A DNA stretch of 14,283 nucleotides from Bacteroidota bacterium (lineage in GTDB: Bacteria; Bacteroidota; Kryptoniia; Kryptoniales; JAKASW01), in NCBI GenBank assembly GCA_021796055.1, contig JAJYOS010000057.1, positions 1-14,283 on the forward strand, written 5' to 3'. The translations under genes were made by a program, and so were the position numbers. A model generated the notes under the pieces. It made no database searches. It saw only the letters and a list, made by a program, of their open reading frames with translations, and was not told where the DNA came from. Positions 7,855 to 14,283 of this stretch are shown in pieces; the stretch's first letter is position 1; each line of letters starts with the position of its first letter.

Positions 7855-9135
7855 TTACTTCTCTCGTTTTATCACCAGAGCGGTTATATCATCGTGTTGT
7901 GGAGCGCTACCGGCATGCGCTTTTACCGCATCGGAAATCAGCTTAACCAATTCGGCGGCGGTCAATCCGGCATTTTCCGTGATCAAACGCGACAGCTTAT
8001 CCTCCCCGAACTGTATCATGTTATTATCCATAGCCTCAGTGACACCGTCTGAGTAAGCCACCAGGAAATTTCCGGGATCGAAACTCACTGATGCTCCCAT
8101 GAAACTCATTGGATCTATGGCTCCAATAACCGTTCCTCCTATATTCAGCCTCCGCGGCGCGCCATTGTCTGAAATCAAGAAAGGAGGTTCGTGCCCAGCA
8201 TTGCAGTAGGAGAGTGTGTTGCTTCGGCCATCAAGAATGCTGTAGAACAAAGTTGCGAATTTCTCCGGGCCCGTCGTGAGAAACAACTGCTTATTCATCC
8301 TCTCGACGCACTCGTGAGCCTGCTTACCGAGAAACGCTTCACTCCTGAGGGATGCCTGTATGTTAGTCATGAGGAGCGCGGCCGGTAGTCCCTTTCCTGA
8401 CACATCACCCAAGCAGAGGGCGAGCTTCCAATCCTCAATTGGAATGAAATCGAAAAAATCACCTCCGACCGATCGCGCCGGAAAAGTTGCTCCCGCTATG
8501 TCGTACCCCGGCATCTCCGGTTTTCCTTTCGGCAAAAGATCGCTCTGTATCTGCGACGCAAGATCGAGCTCGCGCCGAATCTTCATGAGCGCACTCTCCT
8601 CTTCATACAACCTGGCATTCTCGATAACCTGCGCCGACTGTGCCGCTATTATCGATAGAAGCCTCTGATCGTCGTCCGAAAATTTCTCGCTGTTCTTCTT
8701 GTTGTAGACGGTCAGAATTCCCTTCAATCCTGACCTGACAAGCATGGGTACGCAGACAAGGGACCTGACCATCGGATTCCATTCTGCACCTCCGAAGCGC
8801 CGATCTGAAACGGGATCGTTAAGCGTGATCGGACTCTTATTGTGAGTCATCCATCCGAGCAGCATGTCGTTGAAATGAAGCGCAGTGTGTTCGGACGATG
8901 TGAATGAGCTTCTCACTAGAGTTCGCAGCGGATTATCGTCACCTTCCGCCACCAGCGTCACTACACCCTGCTCAGCGTTCAAAGCGCGGAGGGCGCGATT
9001 AAGTATCTTGCGGATAATTTCTTCGGAGTTGTTGAGGCCTCCAATCGCAGAAGCGAGCTCGTTTAGGATAGAGAGTTCGTCGACGGCCCGCTTCAGGCGT
9101 TTGTTCTCTTCACGCAGTCGATCGTTTTCTTCCAT
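7855..9135 (-). CDS. GAF-domain SpoIIE/RsbU-type PP2C serine phosphatase
   Basis: The 426-residue cytoplasmic protein has three parts. Residues 1-25 form a charged, leucine-spaced helix (coiled coil). Residues about 25-175 are a GAF sensor domain (SLVCVPMLVRSGLKGILTVY and AQSAQVIENARLYEEE, a typical GAF exit helix). Residues about 185-426 are a PP2C/SpoIIE phosphatase. Metal-binding aspartates are all present: Asp226 in SVGGDFFDF, Asp244 in LGDVSGKG, Asp363 in YSDGVTEA and the pair in QHDDITALVI. Such enzymes usually dephosphorylate an anti-sigma-factor antagonist (RsbV/SpoIIAA type) in partner-switching control; the GAF ligand is unknown. No anti-sigma factor, antagonist or histidine kinase gene is in the window, so the target is elsewhere. 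The ribosome binding site is weak (ATGGAT upstream), leaving slight start doubt. Confidence 0.92.
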   Translation of the reverse strand: MEENDRLREENKRLKRAVDELSILNELASAIGGLNNSEEIIRKILNRALRALNAEQGVVTLVAEGDDNPLRTLVRSSFTSSEHTALHFNDMLLGWMTHNKSPITLNDPVSDRRFGGAEWNPMVRSLVCVPMLVRSGLKGILTVYNKKNSEKFSDDDQRLLSIIAAQSAQVIENARLYEEESALMKIRRELDLASQIQSDLLPKGKPEMPGYDIAGATFPARSVGGDFFDFIPIEDWKLALCLGDVSGKGLPAALLMTNIQASLRSEAFLGKQAHECVERMNKQLFLTTGPEKFATLFYSILDGRSNTLSYCNAGHEPPFLISDNGAPRRLNIGGTVIGAIDPMSFMGASVSFDPGNFLVAYSDGVTEAMDNNMIQFGEDKLSRLITENAGLTAAELVKLISDAVKAHAGSAPQHDDITALVIKREK

Positions 9136-9497
9136 GCAAAATCCATTTTGAACTGGCCGATAGGCATCAGATCACTCCTGGTAACTCGTGGACCGCGGTA
9201 ATAGATGCCAGTGACTCGACCGATCTATATGCGGCGAAAATTACCAATGGTTCGATGGTTTGCGTGAAATTGTAAAGAAGGCAGGTTCTGCTGGTCCTCG
9301 TTTGAAGCGTCGACTCCCTTCAAAAGGCCGTTCCACGCATTATTGACGTCCCTTAATGAGTGGATTAGCTTAGCAAAAGCTAAAGTTGAACTCGCGAAAA
9401 GTCAAGTTGTGAGATATGGTTGGATCCGTTCCCTCTCGCGCGCTCATGGCACGGAACCGAAACCATGGCGCGCATCCCAGGCATTGGGAATACTAAA
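9136..9497. other. Intergenic stretch between yidC and the phosphatase gene, no gene recognised
   Basis: This 362-base gap has no ORF with coding character and no recognisable tRNA, SRP RNA or other RNA. It holds the hairpin at 9438-9473 and two smaller inverted repeats: TTAGCTT/AAGCTAA around 9363-9381 and TTTGAAG/CTTCAAA around 9302-9325. It must contain the leftward phosphatase promoter, but I cannot identify convincing -35/-10 boxes; TTGACT in the leftward direction lacks a matching -10. Confidence 0.5.
9438..9473 (-). terminator. Strong hairpin just downstream of yidC (possible operon 3' end)
   Basis: GCGCGC-T-CATGG pairs with CCATGGCGCGC around a 13-base loop, giving an 11-bp stem with one bulged base. 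It begins about 25 bases after the yidC stop in the direction of yidC transcription. No T-run follows, so it may be a U-less or Rho-assisted terminator or an mRNA-stabilising 3' structure for the rpmH-rnpA-yidD-yidC operon. Confidence 0.4.
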
Positions 9498-11324
9498 TCA
9501 GGAGCTTCTTCTCATTGCCCTGTTACCCATTTGCGGCCTCGTCGGACGCGATGGTTTATCCTTCTTTTTCTTCGGAGTCGCTTTCACAAGCATTTCTTCC
9601 ATCGGTTTTCGATTCAGCATGTATTGCTGTCCGATCGCAAGGAGGTTGTAAACGAAATAATAGAGGTTCAGCCCGGCTGGGAAATTATTGAAGATCAGCC
9701 ACATCATTATCGGCATGAAGTAGACGATAAATTTCTGCCTCGGGTCTGTGGTAGTCATCTTGGTCTGTATGAACTGCGTTACCGCCATAAGCGTGGCGAG
9801 GCCGCTGATCTGGTTCATCCCGAAAAATGGGAGCGTAAAAGGAAGCCTGAGGATGGTATCAGGAATGGAAAGATCCTTGATCCACCATATGAAGTTCGAC
9901 TGACGAAGGACGATGTCGCTCCGAAAAATCGCCCAGAGAGCGTATAGAATCGGGAGCTGTAAGAACATCGGGAGACAACCGCCAAGCGGATTTATCTTGT
10001 ACTCCTTGTACAAGTTCATGATCGCCTGGTTCATCTTCTGCTGATCTTCCTTGTACTTCTCCTTGATCTCTTCCATCATCGGCTGAAGCGCCTGCATCTT
10101 TCGCATCGACTTCATGCTGGATATCGTCAGTGGATTCAGGAGAAGTTTGAGAAGTATCGCGAATATGATGATTACAAGACCGTAGTTCGGTATGTATTTG
10201 TGGAGGAACTGGAACGCCGGCAGCATAACGTATTCGGCTATCGGCCTTATGACCCACTTCCAACCGAGGCCGACAATTTGCTCCAGGCCTATGTGGTACG
10301 ACTTAAGGAGGTTGTACTCAAGGGGACCGATGTAGACCATGAATGAATCGGACTGGATGGGTCTCCCCTCGAACCTCATCTCCAGAGCGGTGTAGTAGTC
10401 CCTGTATAGGCCGTTATTCGGAAGATGAAATTCGTTTCCGTGAAGATACGCGCCATCAGCGGGCCTTGTTTCGGGAACTATCGCTGCCGCGAAATACTTG
10501 GTTGTCTGGGCAACCCATTTGGTGTTGCCGCTTACCTGCTGTTTCACGGGCTCGCCGGGCTTAGTCGCATCAAGCGTCACGGCTTCGCCTCCGCTGTAGG
10601 CGTATGCGGTCGAGAAACTCGATTCGTCGACGCTGTTTTCCTCTGTGTAGTTCAGACCATGCTGCCAGGTAACCTGGTACTGGTAGTTGGCGATATACCT
10701 AGACATGTGTTCGAAAACAACGTTAGAACCGAAATTGTAAAATCCTCCCTTGAAAGTGTACTCCCGGACTATCTTCGAAGAATCGTTTACGTTCAGCGCA
10801 AAGGCGATGTTGAATGTCTGCCCGTTTTTCAGTTTCACGACTTCCCCGTTCGTGAATGGAGCTGTGAAGAAAAGACCTTTTGTGTCGATCAACTTTCCGC
10901 TCATCGACTGGAAGACGAGACTGTAATCTCCATTGTGCTTGTAGTTGACTAGCTCAACCGGCCCGCCGTTCCATGTCTTATATTTCGTCAGGGTCCAGTC
11001 TTTAATCATCCCACCCTGTGTGGTAAGCACAGCAGTATAGAGGCTGGTCTCAATGGTTATGGTCTTTTCAGTCCCTGTTGCCAATCGTGCGAACGACATG
11101 CCATAACGATTGACGGCGGCAGTGTCCGCATTCCCTTCCTCTGAGATCCGCGGCGTCATTTGCGGAGATTTCTGCCCGCCAGGTGCATGTGTCGTGTCGA
11201 CCGACTGCTCACTCGTCGCCTTTGACCGCGGTGTCTGCACCGGCGCCTTCGGAGTATTGAAGTACATCCAGACGAATAGCACAAGCGTTATAAGTACAAT
11301 TCCTATTGTTTCTTTCTTCCCCAT
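9498..11324 (-). CDS. yidC: Membrane protein insertase YidC
   Basis: The 608-residue protein is the Oxa1/YidC insertase that folds and inserts inner-membrane proteins, alone or with SecYEG. It has an N-terminal membrane segment (about 6-23), a large periplasmic beta-sandwich domain (about 75-345) typical of Gram-negative YidC, and the conserved five-helix C-terminal core: NYGLVIIIFAILLKLLLNPLT (split as NYGLVIIIFAILL and KLLLNPLT), the cytoplasmic KSMRKMQALQPMMEEIKEKY hairpin, INPLGGCLPMFLQLPI, and FNNFPAGLNLYYFVYNLL. The hydrophilic-groove arginine is best placed in the segment around Lys393. The C-terminal tail is very basic (KKKKDK, RRSS), suiting ribosome contact. The start ATG 11324 follows an AGAGGA site and lies immediately after the yidD stop. 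It is the last gene of the rpmH-rnpA-yidD-yidC cluster; mnmE, often next, is absent here. Confidence 0.97.
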   Translation of the reverse strand: MGKKETIGIVLITLVLFVWMYFNTPKAPVQTPRSKATSEQSVDTTHAPGGQKSPQMTPRISEEGNADTAAVNRYGMSFARLATGTEKTITIETSLYTAVLTTQGGMIKDWTLTKYKTWNGGPVELVNYKHNGDYSLVFQSMSGKLIDTKGLFFTAPFTNGEVVKLKNGQTFNIAFALNVNDSSKIVREYTFKGGFYNFGSNVVFEHMSRYIANYQYQVTWQHGLNYTEENSVDESSFSTAYAYSGGEAVTLDATKPGEPVKQQVSGNTKWVAQTTKYFAAAIVPETRPADGAYLHGNEFHLPNNGLYRDYYTALEMRFEGRPIQSDSFMVYIGPLEYNLLKSYHIGLEQIVGLGWKWVIRPIAEYVMLPAFQFLHKYIPNYGLVIIIFAILLKLLLNPLTISSMKSMRKMQALQPMMEEIKEKYKEDQQKMNQAIMNLYKEYKINPLGGCLPMFLQLPILYALWAIFRSDIVLRQSNFIWWIKDLSIPDTILRLPFTLPFFGMNQISGLATLMAVTQFIQTKMTTTDPRQKFIVYFMPIMMWLIFNNFPAGLNLYYFVYNLLAIGQQYMLNRKPMEEMLVKATPKKKKDKPSRPTRPQMGNRAMRRSS

Positions 11325-11570
11325 CTATATTCCTCTGCTTCTCCGGAAGGGATGTGATTCCTGAACTGGGTCGTATCCGCCCGCGTTAAACGGGTTACAG
11401 CGAAGGACTCTCCAGATGCTCAGGAGCATCCCTTTGAAGAATCCATGCATTCGGAAGGCGTCTATCGAATATGATGAACAGCTCGGATAGAACCTGCACG
11501 TTGGCGGAAAAAGTGGCGAGATGAATTTCTTGTAAAGTCTTATGACGGCGATCGCGGCGTCAGCCGGCAA
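11325..11570 (-). CDS. yidD: Membrane protein insertion efficiency factor YidD
   Basis: This is a small DUF37/YidD protein, a membrane-associated factor that aids YidC-dependent insertion. It carries the complete family signature: [38 protein letters not shown], and [16 protein letters not shown], with its conserved cysteines. I favour TTG 11570, giving 81 residues with nine before the IRLY motif, as is usual. The frame is open up to another TTG at 11615 (96 residues), which would overlap rnpA by 56 bases; neither has a clear ribosome binding site. Both overlap the rnpA end, so translation is probably coupled. The stop abuts the yidC start. Confidence 0.92.
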   Translation of the reverse strand: MPADAAIAVIRLYKKFISPLFPPTCRFYPSCSSYSIDAFRMHGFFKGMLLSIWRVLRCNPFNAGGYDPVQESHPFRRSRGI

Positions 11571-11955
11571 TGTCGACGCTGACTCTACGTAGAAATAGTT
11601 TGAAATCTTCTTCAATATCTTTCATGGATATGGCTGCCGCGGCGGTTTCATAGCTGCAGCCCATTACGACTCTCAGACTCATTCCCTGCGCCCCGAAGGT
11701 GGAGACCGCATCCTCTCTGTTGATTCTGTAAACTTCTCTCATGAGGCGCTTGAGTCTGTTGCGGTCTGCCGCATTGCGAACTCTTCTGGATACTGTAAAC
11801 GCAACTCTTACTTCTCTGCCCCCTTCCGGCAAAGTGTTCCATTGATAGAATATGAAAACGCGCTTCCCGTTGAAGCGCCTTCCTTCTCTGATCACTTCGC
11901 CGATCTCCCTTGATGACTTTATGATATCTTCTTTCGGGAGAGTAAAGCGTCGGAT
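11560..11955 (-). CDS. rnpA: Ribonuclease P protein component, with probable AUC start
   Basis: RnpA binds the RNase P RNA and helps it process tRNA 5' ends. The signature [13 protein letters not shown] (starting at about residue 65) and the preceding [16 protein letters not shown] are unmistakable. The first standard start is GTG 11895 (111 residues, with GGGAG nine bases upstream), but that would cut off the conserved N-terminal helix. The in-frame upstream codons read [19 protein letters not shown], which aligns with the usual RnpA N-terminus. No ATG, GTG or TTG occurs between there and the in-frame TAA inside rpmH. A perfect GGAGG (11961-11965) stands five bases before ATC 11953-11955, so I place the start there, giving 131 residues. 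It is 32 bases after rpmH and overlaps yidD. Confidence 0.85.
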   Translation of the reverse strand: MRRFTLPKEDIIKSSREIGEVIREGRRFNGKRVFIFYQWNTLPEGGREVRVAFTVSRRVRNAADRNRLKRLMREVYRINREDAVSTFGAQGMSLRVVMGCSYETAAAAISMKDIEEDFKLFLRRVSVDIAG

Positions 11956-11960
11956 AGAGC

Positions 11961-11965
11961 CCTCC
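11961..11965 (-). promoter_or_regulatory. Ribosome binding site GGAGG pointing to an ATC start of rnpA
   Basis: On the leftward strand GGAGG is followed by GCTCT and then ATC in the rnpA frame. Position and strength suit initiation at ATC; an in-frame CTG at 11971-11973 lies upstream of this site and has no comparable one. Confidence 0.5.
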
Positions 11966-11987
11966 GGGGACAGGTATCGCTCTAGCG

Positions 11988-12134
11988 TTACTTCTCGTCG
12001 CTGACAGTTAGGCGCCAGCGCCCCTTAGCACGTCTGCGGGCCAACACTTTGCGACCGGTCTTGCTCTTCATTTTGGAGCGAAAACCGTGCGTTCTCCTTC
12101 TTCTCGTATTGTGAGGCTGAAATGTCCTCTTCAT
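11988..12134 (-). CDS. rpmH: 50S ribosomal protein L34
   Basis: A 48-codon gene encodes [20 protein letters not shown] followed by [20 protein letters not shown] and RLTVSDEK. This is ribosomal protein L34, a very basic peptide of the large subunit; the family signature (MKRTFQPS-N-RKR-HGFR-RM-T--GR-VL--RR-KGR) is met almost throughout. AGAGGAG (12141-12147) lies six bases before the ATG. It is the first gene of the leftward cluster and borders oriC, as in many bacteria. Its promoter must lie in the origin region. Confidence 0.97.
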   Translation of the reverse strand: MKRTFQPHNTRRRRTHGFRSKMKSKTGRKVLARRRAKGRWRLTVSDEK

Positions 12135-12427
12135 CAAAAACTCCTCTGGTTTTAAATTTTGCCTGACAAGTTAGCTCAGATGGTAACAAAATTCAAGGTT
12201 CGCATACCCTTTTCGACGAGCCTCGTTCACCTTTAAAACTTCCAAACAATTACCAAGAATCCTTCAACAAATAATCGTGTGTTTTCCACAAAATTGTTCA
12301 ACTTTTCCACACTCGCTCTAAAAAAGCAAAAGATGCCAAATATTCAATATTTCCCCGCATCTCCGAAAAGTTTTCCACATAACAGAAAAACTACACATAA
12401 CACCCGAACCTTCAATAGGTTAGCCAA

Positions 12428-12436
12428 TTATCCACA
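12428..12436 (+). promoter_or_regulatory. Perfect DnaA box TTATCCACA
   Basis: An exact high-affinity consensus box within oriC; the five other exact boxes are listed under the origin. Confidence 0.85.
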
Positions 12437-12505
12437 TTGAGCCAGCAGCTTGTTTTTCCACATTTGCTTTATTAATATTGTCCGCAACATATCTGGTTCA
12501 GGCAG

Positions 12506-12514
12506 TGTGGATAA
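12506..12514 (-). promoter_or_regulatory. Perfect DnaA box TTATCCACA, reverse orientation
   Basis: Exact consensus on the - strand (TGTGGATAA as read). A degenerate copy, ATTTCCACA, follows 11 bases away in the same orientation, so one helical turn separates them. It marks the switch from forward to reverse boxes beside the A+T-rich stretch. Confidence 0.85.
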
Positions 12515-12702
12515 CTTGTGGAAATCGCTTTATTTTTGCTCAAAATTAGGCCTACTCTTTTTACTTTATGATTCTTAGTTTTCCACCGGTATGTTAAGGT
12601 TAAGTTACTTGGCGGTGTAAGCGCTTGATTTTGCAACCATTACATCATCGCTGTTAATGTTAATAAGTTGGTTGGAAATGTGGAGAAAATTCTGAATATC
12701 TC

Positions 12703-12709
12703 AAGGGAG
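12703..12709 (+). promoter_or_regulatory. Ribosome binding site of dnaA
   Basis: AAGGGAG lies seven bases before ATG 12717 and rules out the two in-frame TTG codons at 12711 and 12714, the first only one base away. Confidence 0.75.
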
Positions 12710-12716
12710 CTTGTTG

Positions 12717-14108
12717 ATGGAAACTGTTACTGATGCCAAGGGGGCTTGGCAAGAATGCATGAAACATATTCAGGGGCGAGTTAACAATTTGAGTTACAAG
12801 ACTTGGTTCGAACCCGTTGTTCCCGTCAGTCTGGACAGTGAGAGCCTCGTCGTGAAGGTCCCGAGCCAGTTCTTCCACGATTGGCTTGAGGAACACTACT
12901 CGAGCGTCGTTAATGAGTCTGTCAAACTGGTAATGGGAGAAAACGCCAGAGTTGAGTACACGATTTCAGAGGAGGACATGTCGGACTCCGAGCCGCAGTT
13001 CTACAGGCCGCCTCAACCTGGGCAGGCGAGTCAGCAGCATTTCACCGCGACAAAGTTGACGGCGAAACCTCCGTTTGAAAGCAATATCAATCCACGCTAC
13101 ACTTTCGACAATTTCATAAAGGGTGATAGCAACCAATTCGCACGCGCGGCAGCTTACGCAGTCGCCAACAATCCCGCGGGCACCTCGTTTAATCCGCTCG
13201 TCGTCTACGGAGGCGTCGGTCTCGGCAAGACGCATCTTATTCAGGCGATCGGCAATTTCGCTCGGCAGTCTGGAAAGGCTGAGAGAGTATTGTATGTTTC
13301 CAGCGAGAGGTTCACTGTCGACTTCGTTGATGCCATCCAAAAAGACAGAGCCAATGAGTTCTCAAACTTCTACAGAAGCATGGATATTCTCATTGTCGAC
13401 GACATACAGTTCTTTGCTGGGAAGGAAAAGACGCAGGACAATTTTTTCCATACTTTCAACGCGCTGCATCAGTCAGGAAAACAAATCATCCTGTCCTCTG
13501 ACCGGCCACCGAAAGAGTTGAAGGGAGTGGACGACCGCCTTGTCAGCAGGTTCACCTGGGGATTGACTGTCGACGTGCAGCCCCCGGACCTCGAGACCCG
13601 TATAGCGATCCTTCGAAAGAAAAGCGAGGACGACGGCATACACATGCCTGAAGACGTGATTGAGTATGTCGCCGCGAACGTCACTTCAAACATCCGCGAG
13701 CTGGAAGGAAGTCTCATAAGCATACTTGCAAAGGCCAGCCTGAACAACAGGGAAATATCCGTCGACCTCGCGAAGGAAGTGGTCCGCAGCCTGGCTGTCA
13801 GCAGGAAGACCGCTGTTACGGTGGAAGACATCCAGAAGATCGTCGCCGATGTCTTCGATGTCACCGAGGAACAGCTCCGCGGAAAGACGCGCAAGTCAGA
13901 AATTGTTATCGCGAGACAGACAGCGATGTATCTTACAAAAGAATTGACGCAGCTCCCGCTGAAGACCATAGGGAGTCAATTCGGCGGTCGCGACCATTCA
14001 ACAGTGATATACGCGTGTCAGATAATTTCTGATCAGCTCGCAAATGATGATCGGTTTCGCGAAAAGTACGATAGAATCAAGAAGAAAATTGAAATGATAG
14101 GGATGTGA
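12717..14108 (+). CDS. dnaA: Chromosomal replication initiator protein DnaA
   Basis: The 463-residue protein binds DnaA boxes at oriC, melts the adjacent DNA and loads the helicase. Domain I (about 8-75, AWQECMKHI, LSYKTWFEPV) is followed by a short, Pro/Gln-rich linker (about 88-120). The AAA+ domain III has Walker A GGVGLGKTH (165-173), Walker B LIVDD (225-229), sensor I LSSDRPP (259-265), an arginine-rich RLVSRFTWGL box and sensor II SNIRELEG (324-331). Domain IV carries the DNA-binding signature FGGRDHSTVIYA. Length is normal. The WGLTVDVQPPDLETR box resembles FCB-group DnaA. Boxes upstream suggest autoregulation. Confidence 0.98.
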   Translation: METVTDAKGAWQECMKHIQGRVNNLSYKTWFEPVVPVSLDSESLVVKVPSQFFHDWLEEHYSSVVNESVKLVMGENARVEYTISEEDMSDSEPQFYRPPQPGQASQQHFTATKLTAKPPFESNINPRYTFDNFIKGDSNQFARAAAYAVANNPAGTSFNPLVVYGGVGLGKTHLIQAIGNFARQSGKAERVLYVSSERFTVDFVDAIQKDRANEFSNFYRSMDILIVDDIQFFAGKEKTQDNFFHTFNALHQSGKQIILSSDRPPKELKGVDDRLVSRFTWGLTVDVQPPDLETRIAILRKKSEDDGIHMPEDVIEYVAANVTSNIRELEGSLISILAKASLNNREISVDLAKEVVRSLAVSRKTAVTVEDIQKIVADVFDVTEEQLRGKTRKSEIVIARQTAMYLTKELTQLPLKTIGSQFGGRDHSTVIYACQIISDQLANDDRFREKYDRIKKKIEMIGM

Positions 14109-14283
14109 AGAACATGTTTGGATCTGTGTTGAAAAGCGGGCATCCTCTGTTAGTTAGTTATAGATTATCAACAGAAAAACGTTCCGCCAAATGTTAATGT
14201 TGAGGGACACTGCCTTTCCAACACACAAGAAGTCTCATGACGTTGACAATTCTGTCCATGATAGCTTTTGTAATTTTCTTCTT
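14109..14283 (+). other. Region after dnaA, with a degenerate DnaA box and a possible truncated gene start
   Basis: This 175-base end segment holds TTATCAACA (14165-14173), one mismatch from a DnaA box, and a GTTA triple repeat before it. An ATG at 14237 opens a frame to the window edge whose first residues are hydrophobic (MTLTILSMIAFVIFF), possibly a membrane-protein start, but the ribosome binding site is weak and only 15 codons are visible. No dnaN start is recognised. Confidence 0.3.

Larger units (their letters stand above)
12135..12716. other. oriC: Chromosomal replication origin region (oriC) between rpmH and dnaA
   Basis: This A+T-rich, gene-free stretch separates divergent rpmH and dnaA and contains a cluster of DnaA boxes. 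Exact TTWTCCACA matches on the + strand are at 12282-12290, 12303-12311, 12371-12379, 12428-12436 and 12454-12462; one on the - strand is at 12506-12514. One-mismatch copies lie at 12517-12525 (-) and 12579-12587 (+), with a weaker one at 12679-12687 (-). The very A+T-rich 12526-12580, lying between boxes, and TTTGCTTTATTAATATTG at 12463-12480 are the best candidate unwinding elements. Promoters of rpmH and dnaA must also be here, allowing DnaA autoregulation, but none is clear. Confidence 0.92.

Noticed and set aside
9136..9497. Possible tRNA or SRP RNA in the gene-free stretch
   Set aside because: No cloverleaf, T-arm GGTTCRA pattern or SRP tetraloop core could be found on either strand.
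10425..10952. 175-codon open frame on the + strand, and a similar one at 9420-9947
   Set aside because: Both are shadows of yidC, whose protein is conserved in the other strand; their products look like no known family.
13469..13969. 166-codon open frame on the - strand
   Set aside because: Antisense to the AAA+ and DNA-binding domains of dnaA; Ser/Arg-rich product typical of antisense reading.
14243..14271. TTGACA resembling a -35 box near the window end
   Set aside because: No acceptable -10 follows at 16-18 bases, and it overlaps the possible truncated reading frame.

Overview
The window looks like a chromosomal origin-of-replication segment from a Gram-negative bacterium of moderate G+C content. 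An outer-membrane/RND efflux system is present, DnaA resembles FCB-group proteins, and the gene order rpmH-rnpA-yidD-yidC runs divergently from dnaA. A member of the Ignavibacteriota/Chlorobiota/Bacteroidota side of the tree is my inference from protein style only; no marker here proves it. I see no mobile elements, CRISPR arrays or tRNA/rRNA genes.

Left part (1-7670). A leftward amino-acid racemase gene (RacX/YgeA type) is followed by a rightward operon encoding a complete tripartite efflux pump: a TolC-family outer-membrane channel, a lipoprotein RND adaptor and a 1031-residue RND transporter. A small PII-like protein gene follows about 70 bases later and probably belongs to the operon. It meets a leftward yfiT-like gene (DinB fold, bacillithiol-transferase type) tail to tail. 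Two start choices in the pump operon need care: the adaptor probably starts at a TTG, and a 62-codon ORF exactly bridges the adaptor and transporter genes.

Middle part (7670-9500). A leftward gene encodes a GAF-domain SpoIIE/RsbU-type PP2C phosphatase. It is flanked by two stretches without genes that contain strong inverted repeats.

Right part (9500-14283). The leftward cluster rpmH-rnpA-yidD-yidC (ribosomal protein L34, RNase P protein, two membrane-protein insertion factors) diverges from dnaA across about 580 A+T-rich bases. That gap holds six exact TTWTCCACA DnaA boxes plus degenerate ones, so it is almost certainly oriC. rpmH (48 codons) is intact.

The most unusual observation is rnpA. 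The conserved N-terminus of the RNase P protein is encoded, but no ATG, GTG or TTG lies in frame upstream of it. An ATC codon sits five bases after a perfect GGAGG, suggesting a rare AUC start. I found no convincing wholly new system. The other notable points are the PII-like protein coupled to the pump, the absence of an obvious dnaN start right after dnaA, and several intercistronic hairpins.
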